From Nitriliruptoraceae bacterium (GTDB lineage Bacteria; Actinomycetota; Nitriliruptoria; Nitriliruptorales; Nitriliruptoraceae): a stretch of 14,475 nt of DNA. Where the stretch lies: the NCBI GenBank assembly GCA_003554005.1, contig PWEU01000040.1:1-14475 (forward strand). Reading direction: 5' to 3'. Shown here in pieces: positions 7,657-14,447 of this stretch. Position numbers and translations under genes: made by a program. The notes under the pieces were generated by a model, which worked only from the letters and a program-made list of their open reading frames with translations, did no database searches and was not told the DNA's origin. Position 1 is the first letter of the stretch. Each line of letters starts with the position of its first letter.

Positions 7657-8435
7657 ACCGCGACGAGGGTGTGGGCGTCGCGGACCGTGAGCTGCCACCC
7701 CGCGCCCGGGTCCAGCCGGGTGACGAGCCGGGTCGGGGTCAGGTTCAGCTGACCGGTGGTTCCCGTTCCGGCCAGCTGGGCTACCCCCCGGCCCTTGGCC
7801 ACCTTGGTGCGGGCCGCGTTCGCGGCCCGGCCGGTGGGGGTCTCGAAGCTGATCCGGATCAGCTCGGCGCCGTCGCGGACCGCCGGCGCGACCGCGCGGG
7901 CGTGGGCCGCCGGGAGCAGGTCCAGCACCTGACGCCCGGCCAGGCGGGCGGCGAGGTGTGCCGCCATCGCATCCCGCCAGAAGGTCGCCAGGCCGCCGAG
8001 CGGCGGCAGGCTCGCCGCCAGCTCCAGCCGGTAGGCGGGCACCGGGTCCTCGAGCCCTGCCACGCCGACCAGCGCGGACAGCACCAGGACCTCGACTCCG
8101 GTCGCCGCGGAGGACCGGCCGGCGAGGCCGGCGTTGCTGTGGATCACCCCGGTGTAGCGCGCTCGCGCCGGCAGGGTCGGGGCACCGTCCAGCGCCGCGA
8201 GGGCACGGCGGGTGGCGGCCACGTCCCGGCTGGCGACGCCGGCGATGCGGGCGAGGCGTGCGTCGTCCACCTCCCTGGCCGTGGCAGCCACGGCATCCAG
8301 CACCCGGCGGCGCGGAGCCCCGAGGGGGCCGTCGTCGACCCCCTCGCGGTAGGCCGGCCCGTCACCGCCCTCTGCCTTGCCCTTCGAGGGCGGGACCAGG
8401 ACCACGGGGCGCGGGTCGGCTGCGGCTCCGCTCAC
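7644..8435 (-). CDS. yaaA: Peroxide stress protein YaaA family (UPF0246)
   Basis: A 263-residue UPF0246 protein. Members such as E. coli YaaA limit iron-driven oxidative DNA damage during peroxide stress; the biochemical activity is not settled. VVLVPPSKGK (residues 11-20) is the N-terminal family motif. RYTGVIHSNAGL, VLVLSALVGVAGLEDPVPAYRLE and LPPLGGLATFWRDAM follow. The C-terminal LIRISFETPTGRAANAARTKVAKGRGV matches the basic end of the family. The GTG start at 8435 gives about ten residues before the family motif and overlaps the stop of the small membrane peptide as GTGA, which is why I chose it. Expression therefore probably depends on translation of that peptide. The 3' end overlaps the convergent DUF3097 gene. 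Confidence 0.88.
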   Translation of the reverse strand: MSGAAADPRPVVLVPPSKGKAEGGDGPAYREGVDDGPLGAPRRRVLDAVAATAREVDDARLARIAGVASRDVAATRRALAALDGAPTLPARARYTGVIHSNAGLAGRSSAATGVEVLVLSALVGVAGLEDPVPAYRLELAASLPPLGGLATFWRDAMAAHLAARLAGRQVLDLLPAAHARAVAPAVRDGAELIRISFETPTGRAANAARTKVAKGRGVAQLAGTGTTGQLNLTPTRLVTRLDPGAGWQLTVRDAHTLVAVYRG

Positions 8436-8557
8436 GACCCGGAGCCGACGACGACGCCGTCACGGTCGACCAGGAGCAGGACCGCCACGACCAGCGTCGT
8501 CGCGAACAGCAGGGTGCCCAGCGGGATGTGCAGGGAGGAGGCGAGCGCGGGGGTCAC
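8432..8557 (-). CDS. 41-residue single-pass membrane micropeptide coupled to yaaA
   Basis: Short open frame that starts GTG at 8557 and reads MTPALASSLHIPLGTLLF, then ATTLVVAVLLLV, then a short tail DRDGVVVGSGS. Residues 11-30 form one clear hydrophobic helix. Two charged clusters are absent except for DRD just after the helix. AGGAG lies 7 bases before the GTG, a strong ribosome site. The TGA stop overlaps the yaaA GTG by four bases (GTGA), and the start is 33 bases after the stop of the GH65 fusion, so it sits inside that minus-strand operon. I do not recognise a family. Support comes from the ribosome site, the coupling and the coherent hydrophobic composition. It could instead be a leader peptide that controls yaaA translation. 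Confidence 0.65.
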   Translation of the reverse strand: MTPALASSLHIPLGTLLFATTLVVAVLLLVDRDGVVVGSGS

Positions 8558-8590
8558 GTGGGAGCTCCTGCGCAGGGGGTGATGGTCGGT

Positions 8591-11590
8591 TCAGTCGGTG
8601 ACGAGCTCGCCGGCGAGGTCCAGGCTGACCTGCTCGCTCGAGCCGGCGGCCACCGTCACCCGCTGTCCGTGCACGTCCACCTCGATCGGGGCGGGGTTGT
8701 CGGGGTGGCCGCGCAGGACCACGTCGTCGTTGCAGGCGTCGACCTCCAGCCAGCAGCCCCGCACCGCGAGCCCGAACTGGAGCCGCTCCCACCCCTCGGG
8801 CAGCCGGGGGGCCACCTCGACATGGTCGGTGCGCACGTGGACGCCGCCGAACCCCAGCACCGCCACCTGCCAGGTGGCACCGCACGCCGCGACGTGGATG
8901 CCGCCGATGAACGTGCCGCCGGGCGCCGGGTGGGAATCGGCCAGCAGGTCGACCGTGGCGCCCCGCAGGAACAGCTCCTCGGCCTCGGCGACGCGCCCGA
9001 GCCGGGCCGCCACCAGGGCGTACATCGGCCGCGACAGCGAGGAGCCGTGCTGGGTCCGTGGCAGGTAGTAGTCGTAGTTGGCCTCTACCGTGGCCCGGTC
9101 GTAGTGCTCGGGCTGGCTCACGAACAGCTGCACGACGTCGGGTTGCTTGGTCACCTGGGTGTGCACGGCGATGCCGTTCGGCCAGCCCCAGTACTCATCG
9201 GGGTGCTGGAGACGCTCCCGGAGATCGGCCGGAGCGAGGTCCTCGAGCTCGAAGTAGCCCTCGAACTGCTCGAGGAGTCGGGTCTCAGGGTCGGGTTCGA
9301 TCACCCCCAGGCGGTCGAGGATGTCTCCCCACAGCGCGCGCTCGTCATCGCCGAGGCCGAGCTCGCCGCGGAGCCGGGCCAGGACCTCGGGCTGCTCGTC
9401 ACGGAGCAGGTCCCAGAGCTGGCAGGCCTCGGCCAGGGTGATCCGGGATTGCTCGAGGGAGAACAGGTTGTCGTCCACGTTCTCGTGGTACTCGTCGGGG
9501 CCGAGCAGCCGCAGCAGGTGGTAGCGGTCGTCCGCAGGTCGCAGGTAGACGAAGGACGCGAGGAACCGGGCGACCTCGAACACGATCTCCGCGCCCCGTT
9601 CGGCGAGGAAGGTCGTGTCACCGGTGGCGCGCAGGTAGGCGTCGATCGTGACGGCGATGTCCGGCGAGATGTGCATCTGCCAGTCGTTGAAGTGGTTGCG
9701 GATCGGCCGGCCGGTCAGCACGTCGACGAAGAAGAAGTCGGGACACAGCTCGTCCCCGGTGTCGCCGGAGATCCAGGCGTAGAACGCGCCGGAGTAGCCG
9801 AGGTCGGCGGCTTTGCGGCGGGCACCGTCCAACGTCGTGTGCCGGTAGACGAGCAGGTTGCGGGCGACCTCGGGGAAGGTGTGCAGCCACATCGGGAGGT
9901 TGAAGACCTCCTGGTCCCAGAACGCCGCGCCCTGGTAGGCCTGGCAGGACAGGCCGCGGGCCCCCACCGGGAGGGGGTCGGCGTGCATCGGGGTCGCGAT
10001 GACGTTGTGGTACAGGTTGTACCGGAGCACCGCCTGGGTCACCGGGTCGCCGGTGACCCGCACGTCGATCCGGTCCCACCGTGCCTCCCAGGCCAGGGCG
10101 TGGCGGGCGAGCAGGAGCTCGTAGCCGTCGGCCACCCCCTGCCGGGCCAGCTCCAGCGACGCGACCAGGGGGTACTCCACGTCGTTGCCCGAGTGGACCG
10201 TCATCACCTGCTCGATGACGAGCAGGCCATCGGTGCCGACCTCGAGATCGAGGACGCGGTACAGCTCCCGCTCGGAGCGCTCGAGCCGTTCTGCCTGGAC
10301 CCTGCCGCCGTGGATGGCCACCGCGTGGGCGACCGCGATGGGCAGACCCCGCTCGGTGGTGTTCATGCGCATCGCGAGGGCGTCGTCGTGGATGTGGGGC
10401 TCGACGAAGGCGAAGTGGTCCCCGTTCAGGCTCCAGACCTCCCCGTCGATCCCGGTGGTCAACGTCAGCCGGGTCCCCGGCGTGGCGAAGACGCGCTGGC
10501 GCTGGGCGATGAGGTGGCGCTCGTCCATCGACGCGAAGCGTTCATCGACGAGACGGTGGACCGGGCCCGAGGACGGGCCGTAGATGCGGTGCTGTCGTCC
10601 GTAGCGCACGTCGAGCCGACGCTCCAGCAGGTCACGGTCGGAGAGCACCTGGTCGGCGTCGATGGCGACCGGCTGGCCGAGGTGCCCGAGCTCGGCGAAC
10701 AGCGCGTTGGGCACGTTGCACAGCTCCGCCCACTTGCCGTCGGCGTTGTCCCAGGTGTCGGAGACGGTGCAGCCCACGGTGGCCGAGGCGCGCCACTCCG
10801 GCACCGTGCCCCGGTAACCGAGGTAGCCGTTGCCCGTGAGGTGGCTGGTCGCCACGTTGATGACCTGGTCCGGGTCGTGGCGGTCATCGATCACCACCCA
10901 TCCGTCGGCGACCATCGGCCCGTTGGCCACCCGGGCCTCGGCCGGGGGGCAGACCACCGTGAGATCGACGTCGCGGGTGGCGTCGAACCGGTGGTGGGCA
11001 TGGCCCACGCGCTCCTCGGGACCCGTGCCGACGGCGGTCATCCCGGCGGCCAGGGCGGCGTCGATGCCGGCCGCCGCATCCTCGACCACCACGCAGTGGG
11101 CGGGCTCGACGCCGAGCAGGTCGGCTGCGGCGAGGAACAGATCGGGCGCGGGCTTGGCGTTGTCGACCGTGTCGCCGTCGGCGACCGCATCGAACAGCCC
11201 CGTGATCTCCAGCTTGTCCAGCACGAAGCGGGCGTTCTTCGACGACGAGCCGATGGCCACCAGCATCCCCCGGCGTTTGGCGTCGACCACCAACGAGATC
11301 GCCCCCGGCAGGAGGTCCTTCGGGCTCATCCCCTGGAGCGAGTCGACGTAGTAGCTGTTCTTCCGCTCCATCATCTCGTCGAAGGTGGCCGGGTCGACCT
11401 GACGATCGCCCAGCAGCAGCTCCAGCGACGCTGCGCGCGACACACCTCGCAGCGCCTCGTTCGCCGCGCGATCGAAGGGCAGGCCCTCCTCATCGGCCAG
11501 GCGCTGCCAGCCGAGGTAGTGGTACTCCGCCGTCTCGGTGAGGACGCCGTCGAGGTCGAAGATCACGGCGCGTTGCGGGGCCACGGGCAT
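8591..11590 (-). CDS. Fused beta-phosphoglucomutase (HAD) - glycoside hydrolase family 65 phosphorylase
   Basis: A 999-residue two-enzyme fusion. Residues 1 to about 225 are a beta-phosphoglucomutase: IFDLDGVLTETAEYH holds nucleophile D12 and acid/base D14, LRGVSRAASL is the substrate-specificity loop, then SSSKN, KPAPD (K146) and VVEDAAAGI. From about residue 240 a GH65 protein follows, beginning near LTGNGYLGYRG. The general-acid Glu is in GPDEYHENVDDN (E700). KQPDVV (K815) and QHGSSLS (H848, S850, S851) match the phosphate-binding positions of GH65 phosphorylases. GH65 phosphorylases cleave alpha-glucosides such as maltose, trehalose or kojibiose to beta-glucose 1-phosphate, which the mutase turns into glucose 6-phosphate, so the fusion joins consecutive steps. 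In M. tuberculosis the two parts are neighbours, Rv3400 and Rv3401. The ATG at 11590 is chosen because the HAD domain starts there. The glucoside used cannot be read from sequence. Confidence 0.93.
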   Translation of the reverse strand: MPVAPQRAVIFDLDGVLTETAEYHYLGWQRLADEEGLPFDRAANEALRGVSRAASLELLLGDRQVDPATFDEMMERKNSYYVDSLQGMSPKDLLPGAISLVVDAKRRGMLVAIGSSSKNARFVLDKLEITGLFDAVADGDTVDNAKPAPDLFLAAADLLGVEPAHCVVVEDAAAGIDAALAAGMTAVGTGPEERVGHAHHRFDATRDVDLTVVCPPAEARVANGPMVADGWVVIDDRHDPDQVINVATSHLTGNGYLGYRGTVPEWRASATVGCTVSDTWDNADGKWAELCNVPNALFAELGHLGQPVAIDADQVLSDRDLLERRLDVRYGRQHRIYGPSSGPVHRLVDERFASMDERHLIAQRQRVFATPGTRLTLTTGIDGEVWSLNGDHFAFVEPHIHDDALAMRMNTTERGLPIAVAHAVAIHGGRVQAERLERSERELYRVLDLEVGTDGLLVIEQVMTVHSGNDVEYPLVASLELARQGVADGYELLLARHALAWEARWDRIDVRVTGDPVTQAVLRYNLYHNVIATPMHADPLPVGARGLSCQAYQGAAFWDQEVFNLPMWLHTFPEVARNLLVYRHTTLDGARRKAADLGYSGAFYAWISGDTGDELCPDFFFVDVLTGRPIRNHFNDWQMHISPDIAVTIDAYLRATGDTTFLAERGAEIVFEVARFLASFVYLRPADDRYHLLRLLGPDEYHENVDDNLFSLEQSRITLAEACQLWDLLRDEQPEVLARLRGELGLGDDERALWGDILDRLGVIEPDPETRLLEQFEGYFELEDLAPADLRERLQHPDEYWGWPNGIAVHTQVTKQPDVVQLFVSQPEHYDRATVEANYDYYLPRTQHGSSLSRPMYALVAARLGRVAEAEELFLRGATVDLLADSHPAPGGTFIGGIHVAACGATWQVAVLGFGGVHVRTDHVEVAPRLPEGWERLQFGLAVRGCWLEVDACNDDVVLRGHPDNPAPIEVDVHGQRVTVAAGSSEQVSLDLAGELVTD

Positions 11591-11613
11591 GACGGGAGCG
11601 CTCCGGTCCGACG

Positions 11614-11643
11614 GACAACGGGACACGTTCGACCCTAGTTGTC
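11614..11643 (-). promoter_or_regulatory. Inverted repeat upstream of the mutase-GH65 fusion (weak operator candidate)
   Basis: GACAAC (11614-11619) and GTTGTC (11638-11643) form 6-base inverted arms with centres 24 bases apart. They lie 24-53 bases upstream of the fusion gene start. The position suits repressor control by sugar, but the arms are short and there is no recognisable -35/-10 pair. It may be chance in GC-rich DNA. Confidence 0.2.
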
Positions 11644-11669
11644 GGGTCCGGGCCCGGTGGACCGTTCGA

Positions 11670-11951
11670 TCAGCTGCCGAAGGAGCCCGCGATCCGGTCG
11701 GCGACGAGCTCAGCGCAGGTGGGACACATCGGGAACCGCGAGGGGTCACCGTCGGGCTTCCACCGCTTCCCACACAGCGCCGTCACCGGCGTGCCCTTGC
11801 GGCGGAACCGTTCCAGGTCGCGCTTGCTGACGTAGTGCGCGAACCGGTCGTGGTCACCGTCACCGTCCCCGGGCTTGGGCCGCGCGTCCGGTTGCACCGG
11901 CGCGGGGGCCTGGGTCGGTGACCTGGTCGGCAGGTGTGTGTCAGTGGCCAT
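11670..11951 (-). CDS. DUF3039 zinc-ribbon-like protein
   Basis: A 93-residue protein of the DUF3039 family, found mainly in Actinomycetota and without an assigned function. The first 35 residues are low-complexity, rich in Pro, Ala, Asp and Gly, and probably disordered. The folded part begins at FAHYVSKRD (H39) and continues TPVTALCGKRW (C60) and FPMCPTCAELV (C76, C79). C60, C76 and C79, perhaps with H39, could bind zinc. The ATG at 11951 is chosen because the family part is fully included and no better-supported start is nearby; the ribosome site is weak. A GTG three codons upstream (11960) is possible. It lies 80 bases upstream of the start of the GH65 fusion and 70 bases downstream of the SET gene on the same strand. 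Confidence 0.82.
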   Translation of the reverse strand: MATDTHLPTRSPTQAPAPVQPDARPKPGDGDGDHDRFAHYVSKRDLERFRRKGTPVTALCGKRWKPDGDPSRFPMCPTCAELVADRIAGSFGS

Positions 11952-12021
11952 GGCGCCCACGCTACCGCGCCCGCGGCGCGGATGCCGGCCACCGTCGCCA
12001 GCGGCCCCGCTCGCTCGTCGG

Positions 12022-12411
12022 TCAGTGGCCGGGATGGACCTCGAACCACAACGGGGCGCCCTCGCTGCCCTCCTCAGCGCGGTAGGACACGGTGATCTCC
12101 TCCCCCTCGGCGATGTCGCGCAGCGCGAACAGCTGGGCCGTGAGGCGGTCGGGGAGCAACCACAGGAAGGCGTTCGGGTCGTCGTCGTGGTTGCACATCG
12201 AGGAGACGCCGAGCACCAGTGCCGCGGTGCCATGCTCGTCCCACTCGTAGACGTAGTCGTCGATGATCGTGGCCTGCAGGGCGGTGCGCTCCGAGCCCGG
12301 TACCAGCAGCAGCGGCGCCTCCATGATCAGGGTCTCCGAGGCGATCGGCGCGGTCGCGAACAGCCCCCGTCCTTCCCGCGGGGAGGGCCGCACCTCGTAG
12401 GTGTCCTGCAT
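12022..12411 (-). CDS. Compact SET-domain protein (putative protein lysine methyltransferase)
   Basis: A 129-residue protein that is essentially a bare SET domain. GRGLFATAPIASETLIMEAP (from residue 14) is the N-terminal SET strand pair that contacts S-adenosylmethionine. VSSMCNHDDDPNA holds the N74-H75 ... P79-N80 signature, and ALRDIAEGEEITVSY ends in the active-site Y110. No pre-SET or post-SET cysteines are present. SET proteins methylate lysines in protein substrates; the bacterial target here is unknown. The ATG at 12411 has AGGAG 6 bases upstream, which decides it over an ATG seven codons further out. It follows sua5 by 29 bases and is probably co-transcribed. Confidence 0.85.
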   Translation of the reverse strand: MQDTYEVRPSPREGRGLFATAPIASETLIMEAPLLLVPGSERTALQATIIDDYVYEWDEHGTAALVLGVSSMCNHDDDPNAFLWLLPDRLTAQLFALRDIAEGEEITVSYRAEEGSEGAPLWFEVHPGH

Positions 12412-12440
12412 GTCGGGCTCCTGTCCTGGCATCGGTGCCC

Positions 12441-13433
12441 TCACGCTACGCCGGCCGCCCGCCGCAGGCGGTCCATGACCGCCCGCCCGACCCCCTCCTC
12501 GGCGACGGCCTCCACCAACAGCAGCTCCACGCCCGCGCGTTCCGCCTCCCGGAACCCCGTGTACAGGCGTCGCGCCAGGTCCGGCGCGTCCGTGAAGGTG
12601 TCGATGACGGTGGCTGTCGGCGGGAGGTGGTCGGCGTGGTCCCGGTGGACCACGGCGCCGAAGTGGACGCCAGCCGTCACGGCGCGGGCCACCTCGACGT
12701 CGACCTGCCCGGCGGGCGCGATCCGGACCCTGCAACCTGGCGCGTAGTGGCGGTAGCGGGTTCCCGGGGAGCGTTGCAGCTCGCCCGCCGCCTCCTCCCC
12801 CGATACGCCGAGCTGCTCCCGGGTCACCCCGCCCTCACGCAGCACGACCGGCCGCGACCCTCGGGCGTCCACCACGGTCGACTCGACCCCGACGACGCAG
12901 GGTCCACCGTCGAGCACCAGCGCCAGCTCGCTGCCGAACTCGCCGAGCACGTCTCTCGCCGTGGTCGGTGACGGCCGCCCCGAACGGTTCGCCGACGGCG
13001 CCGCCAACGGGGAACGGCATCGCTGGAGCCCCGCGGTGGCGACGGGGTGGTCGGGGACGCGGACCGCCACGCTCGACAGCCCCGCCCGGGTGATGGCGGG
13101 GACGCTGGCCGCAGCGGTCACGACCAGGGTCAGCGGTCCGGGCCAGTGGGCGGCCGCCAGCGAGCGGGCCAGCGGTGTGACCTGCTCGGTGACCCGGGGC
13201 AGCTCTTCCTCGTCGGCGAGGTGGACGATCAGCGGGTTGTCCGCGGGACGGGCTTTCGCGGCGAAGATCGCGGCGACGGTGTCGGTCGCGAAGGCGTCAC
13301 CGGCGAGGCCGTAGACCGTCTCGGTCGGCAGCCCGATGAGGCGTCCGGCGTCCAGCGCCGCCACCGCGGCAGCCAGGCCGTCCGCGTCCGCGCGCAGCAG
13401 ACGGGCCGATGCCGCTGCGGATGCCTGCTCCAA
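12441..13433 (-). CDS. L-threonylcarbamoyladenylate synthase (Sua5, with C-terminal Sua5 domain)
   Basis: Makes threonylcarbamoyl-AMP from threonine, bicarbonate and ATP, the first step of t6A modification at tRNA position 37. The protein has 330 residues, so it is the long Sua5 type rather than the short YrdC type. The YrdC domain covers about residues 12-200: GLPTETVYGLAGDA (35-48), KARPADNPLIVHL (K60, R62, H71) and SANRSGRPSPT (from 147). The linker motif RYRHYAPG (226-233) leads into the C-terminal Sua5 domain (about 234-330). The start is TTG at 13433, with AGGAG 9 bases upstream; the reading frame gives no better alternative close by. The SET gene follows 29 bases downstream. The 5' end lies back-to-back with a serpin remnant on the other strand. 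Confidence 0.94.
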   Translation of the reverse strand: MEQASAAASARLLRADADGLAAAVAALDAGRLIGLPTETVYGLAGDAFATDTVAAIFAAKARPADNPLIVHLADEEELPRVTEQVTPLARSLAAAHWPGPLTLVVTAAASVPAITRAGLSSVAVRVPDHPVATAGLQRCRSPLAAPSANRSGRPSPTTARDVLGEFGSELALVLDGGPCVVGVESTVVDARGSRPVVLREGGVTREQLGVSGEEAAGELQRSPGTRYRHYAPGCRVRIAPAGQVDVEVARAVTAGVHFGAVVHRDHADHLPPTATVIDTFTDAPDLARRLYTGFREAERAGVELLLVEAVAEEGVGRAVMDRLRRAAGVA

Positions 13434-13465
13434 CCCTGCTCGCTCCTGGTCTGTGCAGCGGCGGA

Positions 13466-13642
13466 CGGTACCGCTGGGTCGACGAGGGGGGCACCGAGGC
13501 GGCTGCCGTCACCGGAGGGGCGATGGTGGAGTCGGCCGGCCCACCCCCCTTCCTCGTCGATCGCCCCTTCGCGTTCACGTTCAGTGATCGCCAGACCGGC
13601 GCGATCCTGTTCCTCGGCTCGGTCCGCGACCCGCGGGGTTGA
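13466..13642 (+). pseudogene. Orphan C-terminal fragment of a serpin (reactive-centre loop to C-terminus)
   Basis: 58 codons ending in TGA translate to the last part of a serpin. The hinge is VDEGGTEAAAVT, the loop continues GGAMVESAGPPP, and FLVDRPFAFTFSDRQTG then AILFLGSVRDP match the final B-sheet strands. From the hinge Gly (P15) to the Pro of DRPF there are 25 residues, the same as from G344 to P369 in alpha-1-antitrypsin. By that register P1-P1' would be Ser-Ala. About 330 N-terminal residues are absent: immediately upstream lies the sua5 start and its ribosome site on the opposite strand. In-frame start codons exist at 13409 and inside the loop (13523), but no ribosome site supports expression. 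I read it as the residue of a deleted serpin gene; a functional short peptide is less likely. Confidence 0.7.
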
Positions 13643-13671
13643 CGGGGGGGTCGCCGGCCTCCGGTGGGCTC

Positions 13672-14199
13672 TCAGTCAGGTGTCAAGGTCCGCAGCATCG
13701 TGATCGCCCCGTCCGTGGCTGCCACGGCCGTGGCTGCCGCGGCCGTGGCTGCCGCAGCCGTGAACCCGAACCGCTCGTACAGCGACCGGGCCGGGTTGTC
13801 GGTCTCCACGCTCAGGCTGACCCGGCGGGCGCCGTCGATGCGGAGGAGGGCCAGCATCGCGCTCAGCAGGCAGCCGCCGATGCCGTACCCGCGACGCTCC
13901 GGCGCGACGGCGATGCTCAGTTCGGGGGTCAGTTCGTCGACGTAGCCGTAGCCGTGGGCGTGGTCAGGGAAGCGGCGGACCCACACCGCACCCACCGGTC
14001 GGCCCGCGACGCGGGCGAGCAGCCCGGCGTCGCCCGAACGGCCCCACTGGTCCACGTAGATGGCCAGCTCAGGTGCGCAGAGTGCCGCTGCGATCGGTGG
14101 AGCGTCGCCGGTCGCGCGCCAGAACGCTGCCTCGTAGAGCATCGCGCGCACGAACGGCAGATCATCGGGGGTGATCGGGAGGATCGTGAGGGAGGTCAT
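13672..14199 (-). CDS. GNAT family N-acetyltransferase with repeat-expanded loop
   Basis: A 175-residue GNAT fold protein expected to move an acetyl group from acetyl-CoA to an unidentified amine. Motif A, the pyrophosphate-binding loop, is LSIAVAPERRGYGIGGCLL, with R102, G104, G106 and G108. VSLSVETDNPARSLYERFGF (128-146) is the conserved motif B. Directly after it comes an Ala/Thr stretch of three 5-residue units (TAAAA, TAAAA, TAVAA, residues 147-161) encoded by a 15-bp tandem repeat, then GAITMLRTL as the final strand. The insert lies in the loop before the last strand, where most relatives have a few residues. The ATG at 14199 has GGCAGG about 7 bases upstream. It is convergent with the serpin remnant. 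The substrate is unknown. Confidence 0.88.
   Translation of the reverse strand: MTSLTILPITPDDLPFVRAMLYEAAFWRATGDAPPIAAALCAPELAIYVDQWGRSGDAGLLARVAGRPVGAVWVRRFPDHAHGYGYVDELTPELSIAVAPERRGYGIGGCLLSAMLALLRIDGARRVSLSVETDNPARSLYERFGFTAAAATAAAATAVAATDGAITMLRTLTPD
13715..13759. repeat. Three-copy 15-bp tandem repeat within the GNAT gene
   Basis: Three consecutive units begin GTGGCTGCC and end ACGGCC, GCGGCC or GCAGCC, then a fourth GTG begins. The units differ by single bases only. They are in frame with the acetyltransferase and each encodes five residues, so copy number could vary without a frameshift. Confidence 0.9.
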
Positions 14200-14351
14200 G
14201 GTGGCAGCCTGCCTCTCCGCCGGTCCCGGCACCACCCTCGGGCGAGAACCAGCCGATAGCCGCTGCTTCTCGCAGGGACAGCGGCGGCCCGCCACCCGCG
14301 AGGACGCGATGCCACGACCCTCAGTGGTGTCGAGATCGTGTCACGGATGCA

Positions 14352-14379
14352 GAAACGCCCCCGCTGGGAAGCGGAGGCG
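14352..14379 (-). terminator. Rho-independent terminator downstream of the tRNA gene
   Basis: Read on the minus strand, CGCCTCCGCT and AGCGGGGGCG form a 10-bp stem with one G-T wobble and a TCCC loop, followed by TTTCTG. It lies about 70 bases past the tRNA 3' end on the same strand and precedes the acetyltransferase gene. The T-run is short, but the stem is strong. Confidence 0.7.
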
Positions 14380-14403
14380 CTCGAGCGAATCTGGCCTTTA
14401 CGG

Positions 14404-14434
14404 GGTGCTACGCACCGGTTGGGTGCTACGCGCC
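14404..14434. repeat. Pair of near-identical 13-base mini-hairpins after the tRNA
   Basis: GGTGCTACGCACC (14404-14416) and GGTGCTACGCGCC (14422-14434) are direct copies differing at one base, 18 bases apart. Each can fold as a 5-bp stem (one G-T pair in the second) with a 3-base loop. They lie in the trailer between the tRNA and the terminator. Confidence 0.55.
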
Positions 14435-14447
14435 TGTAGCTGCCAAG

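Noticed and set aside
7958..11638. Plus-strand open frame of 1226 codons opposite yaaA and the mutase-GH65 fusion
   Set aside because: Composition is Arg/Gly/Val-rich shadow coding with no family motifs, while the minus strand carries complete catalytic motifs throughout.
11591..11773. 61-codon N-terminal extension of the mutase-GH65 fusion
   Set aside because: The extension is low-complexity and overlaps the DUF3039 gene; the mutase domain begins right after the ATG at 11590.
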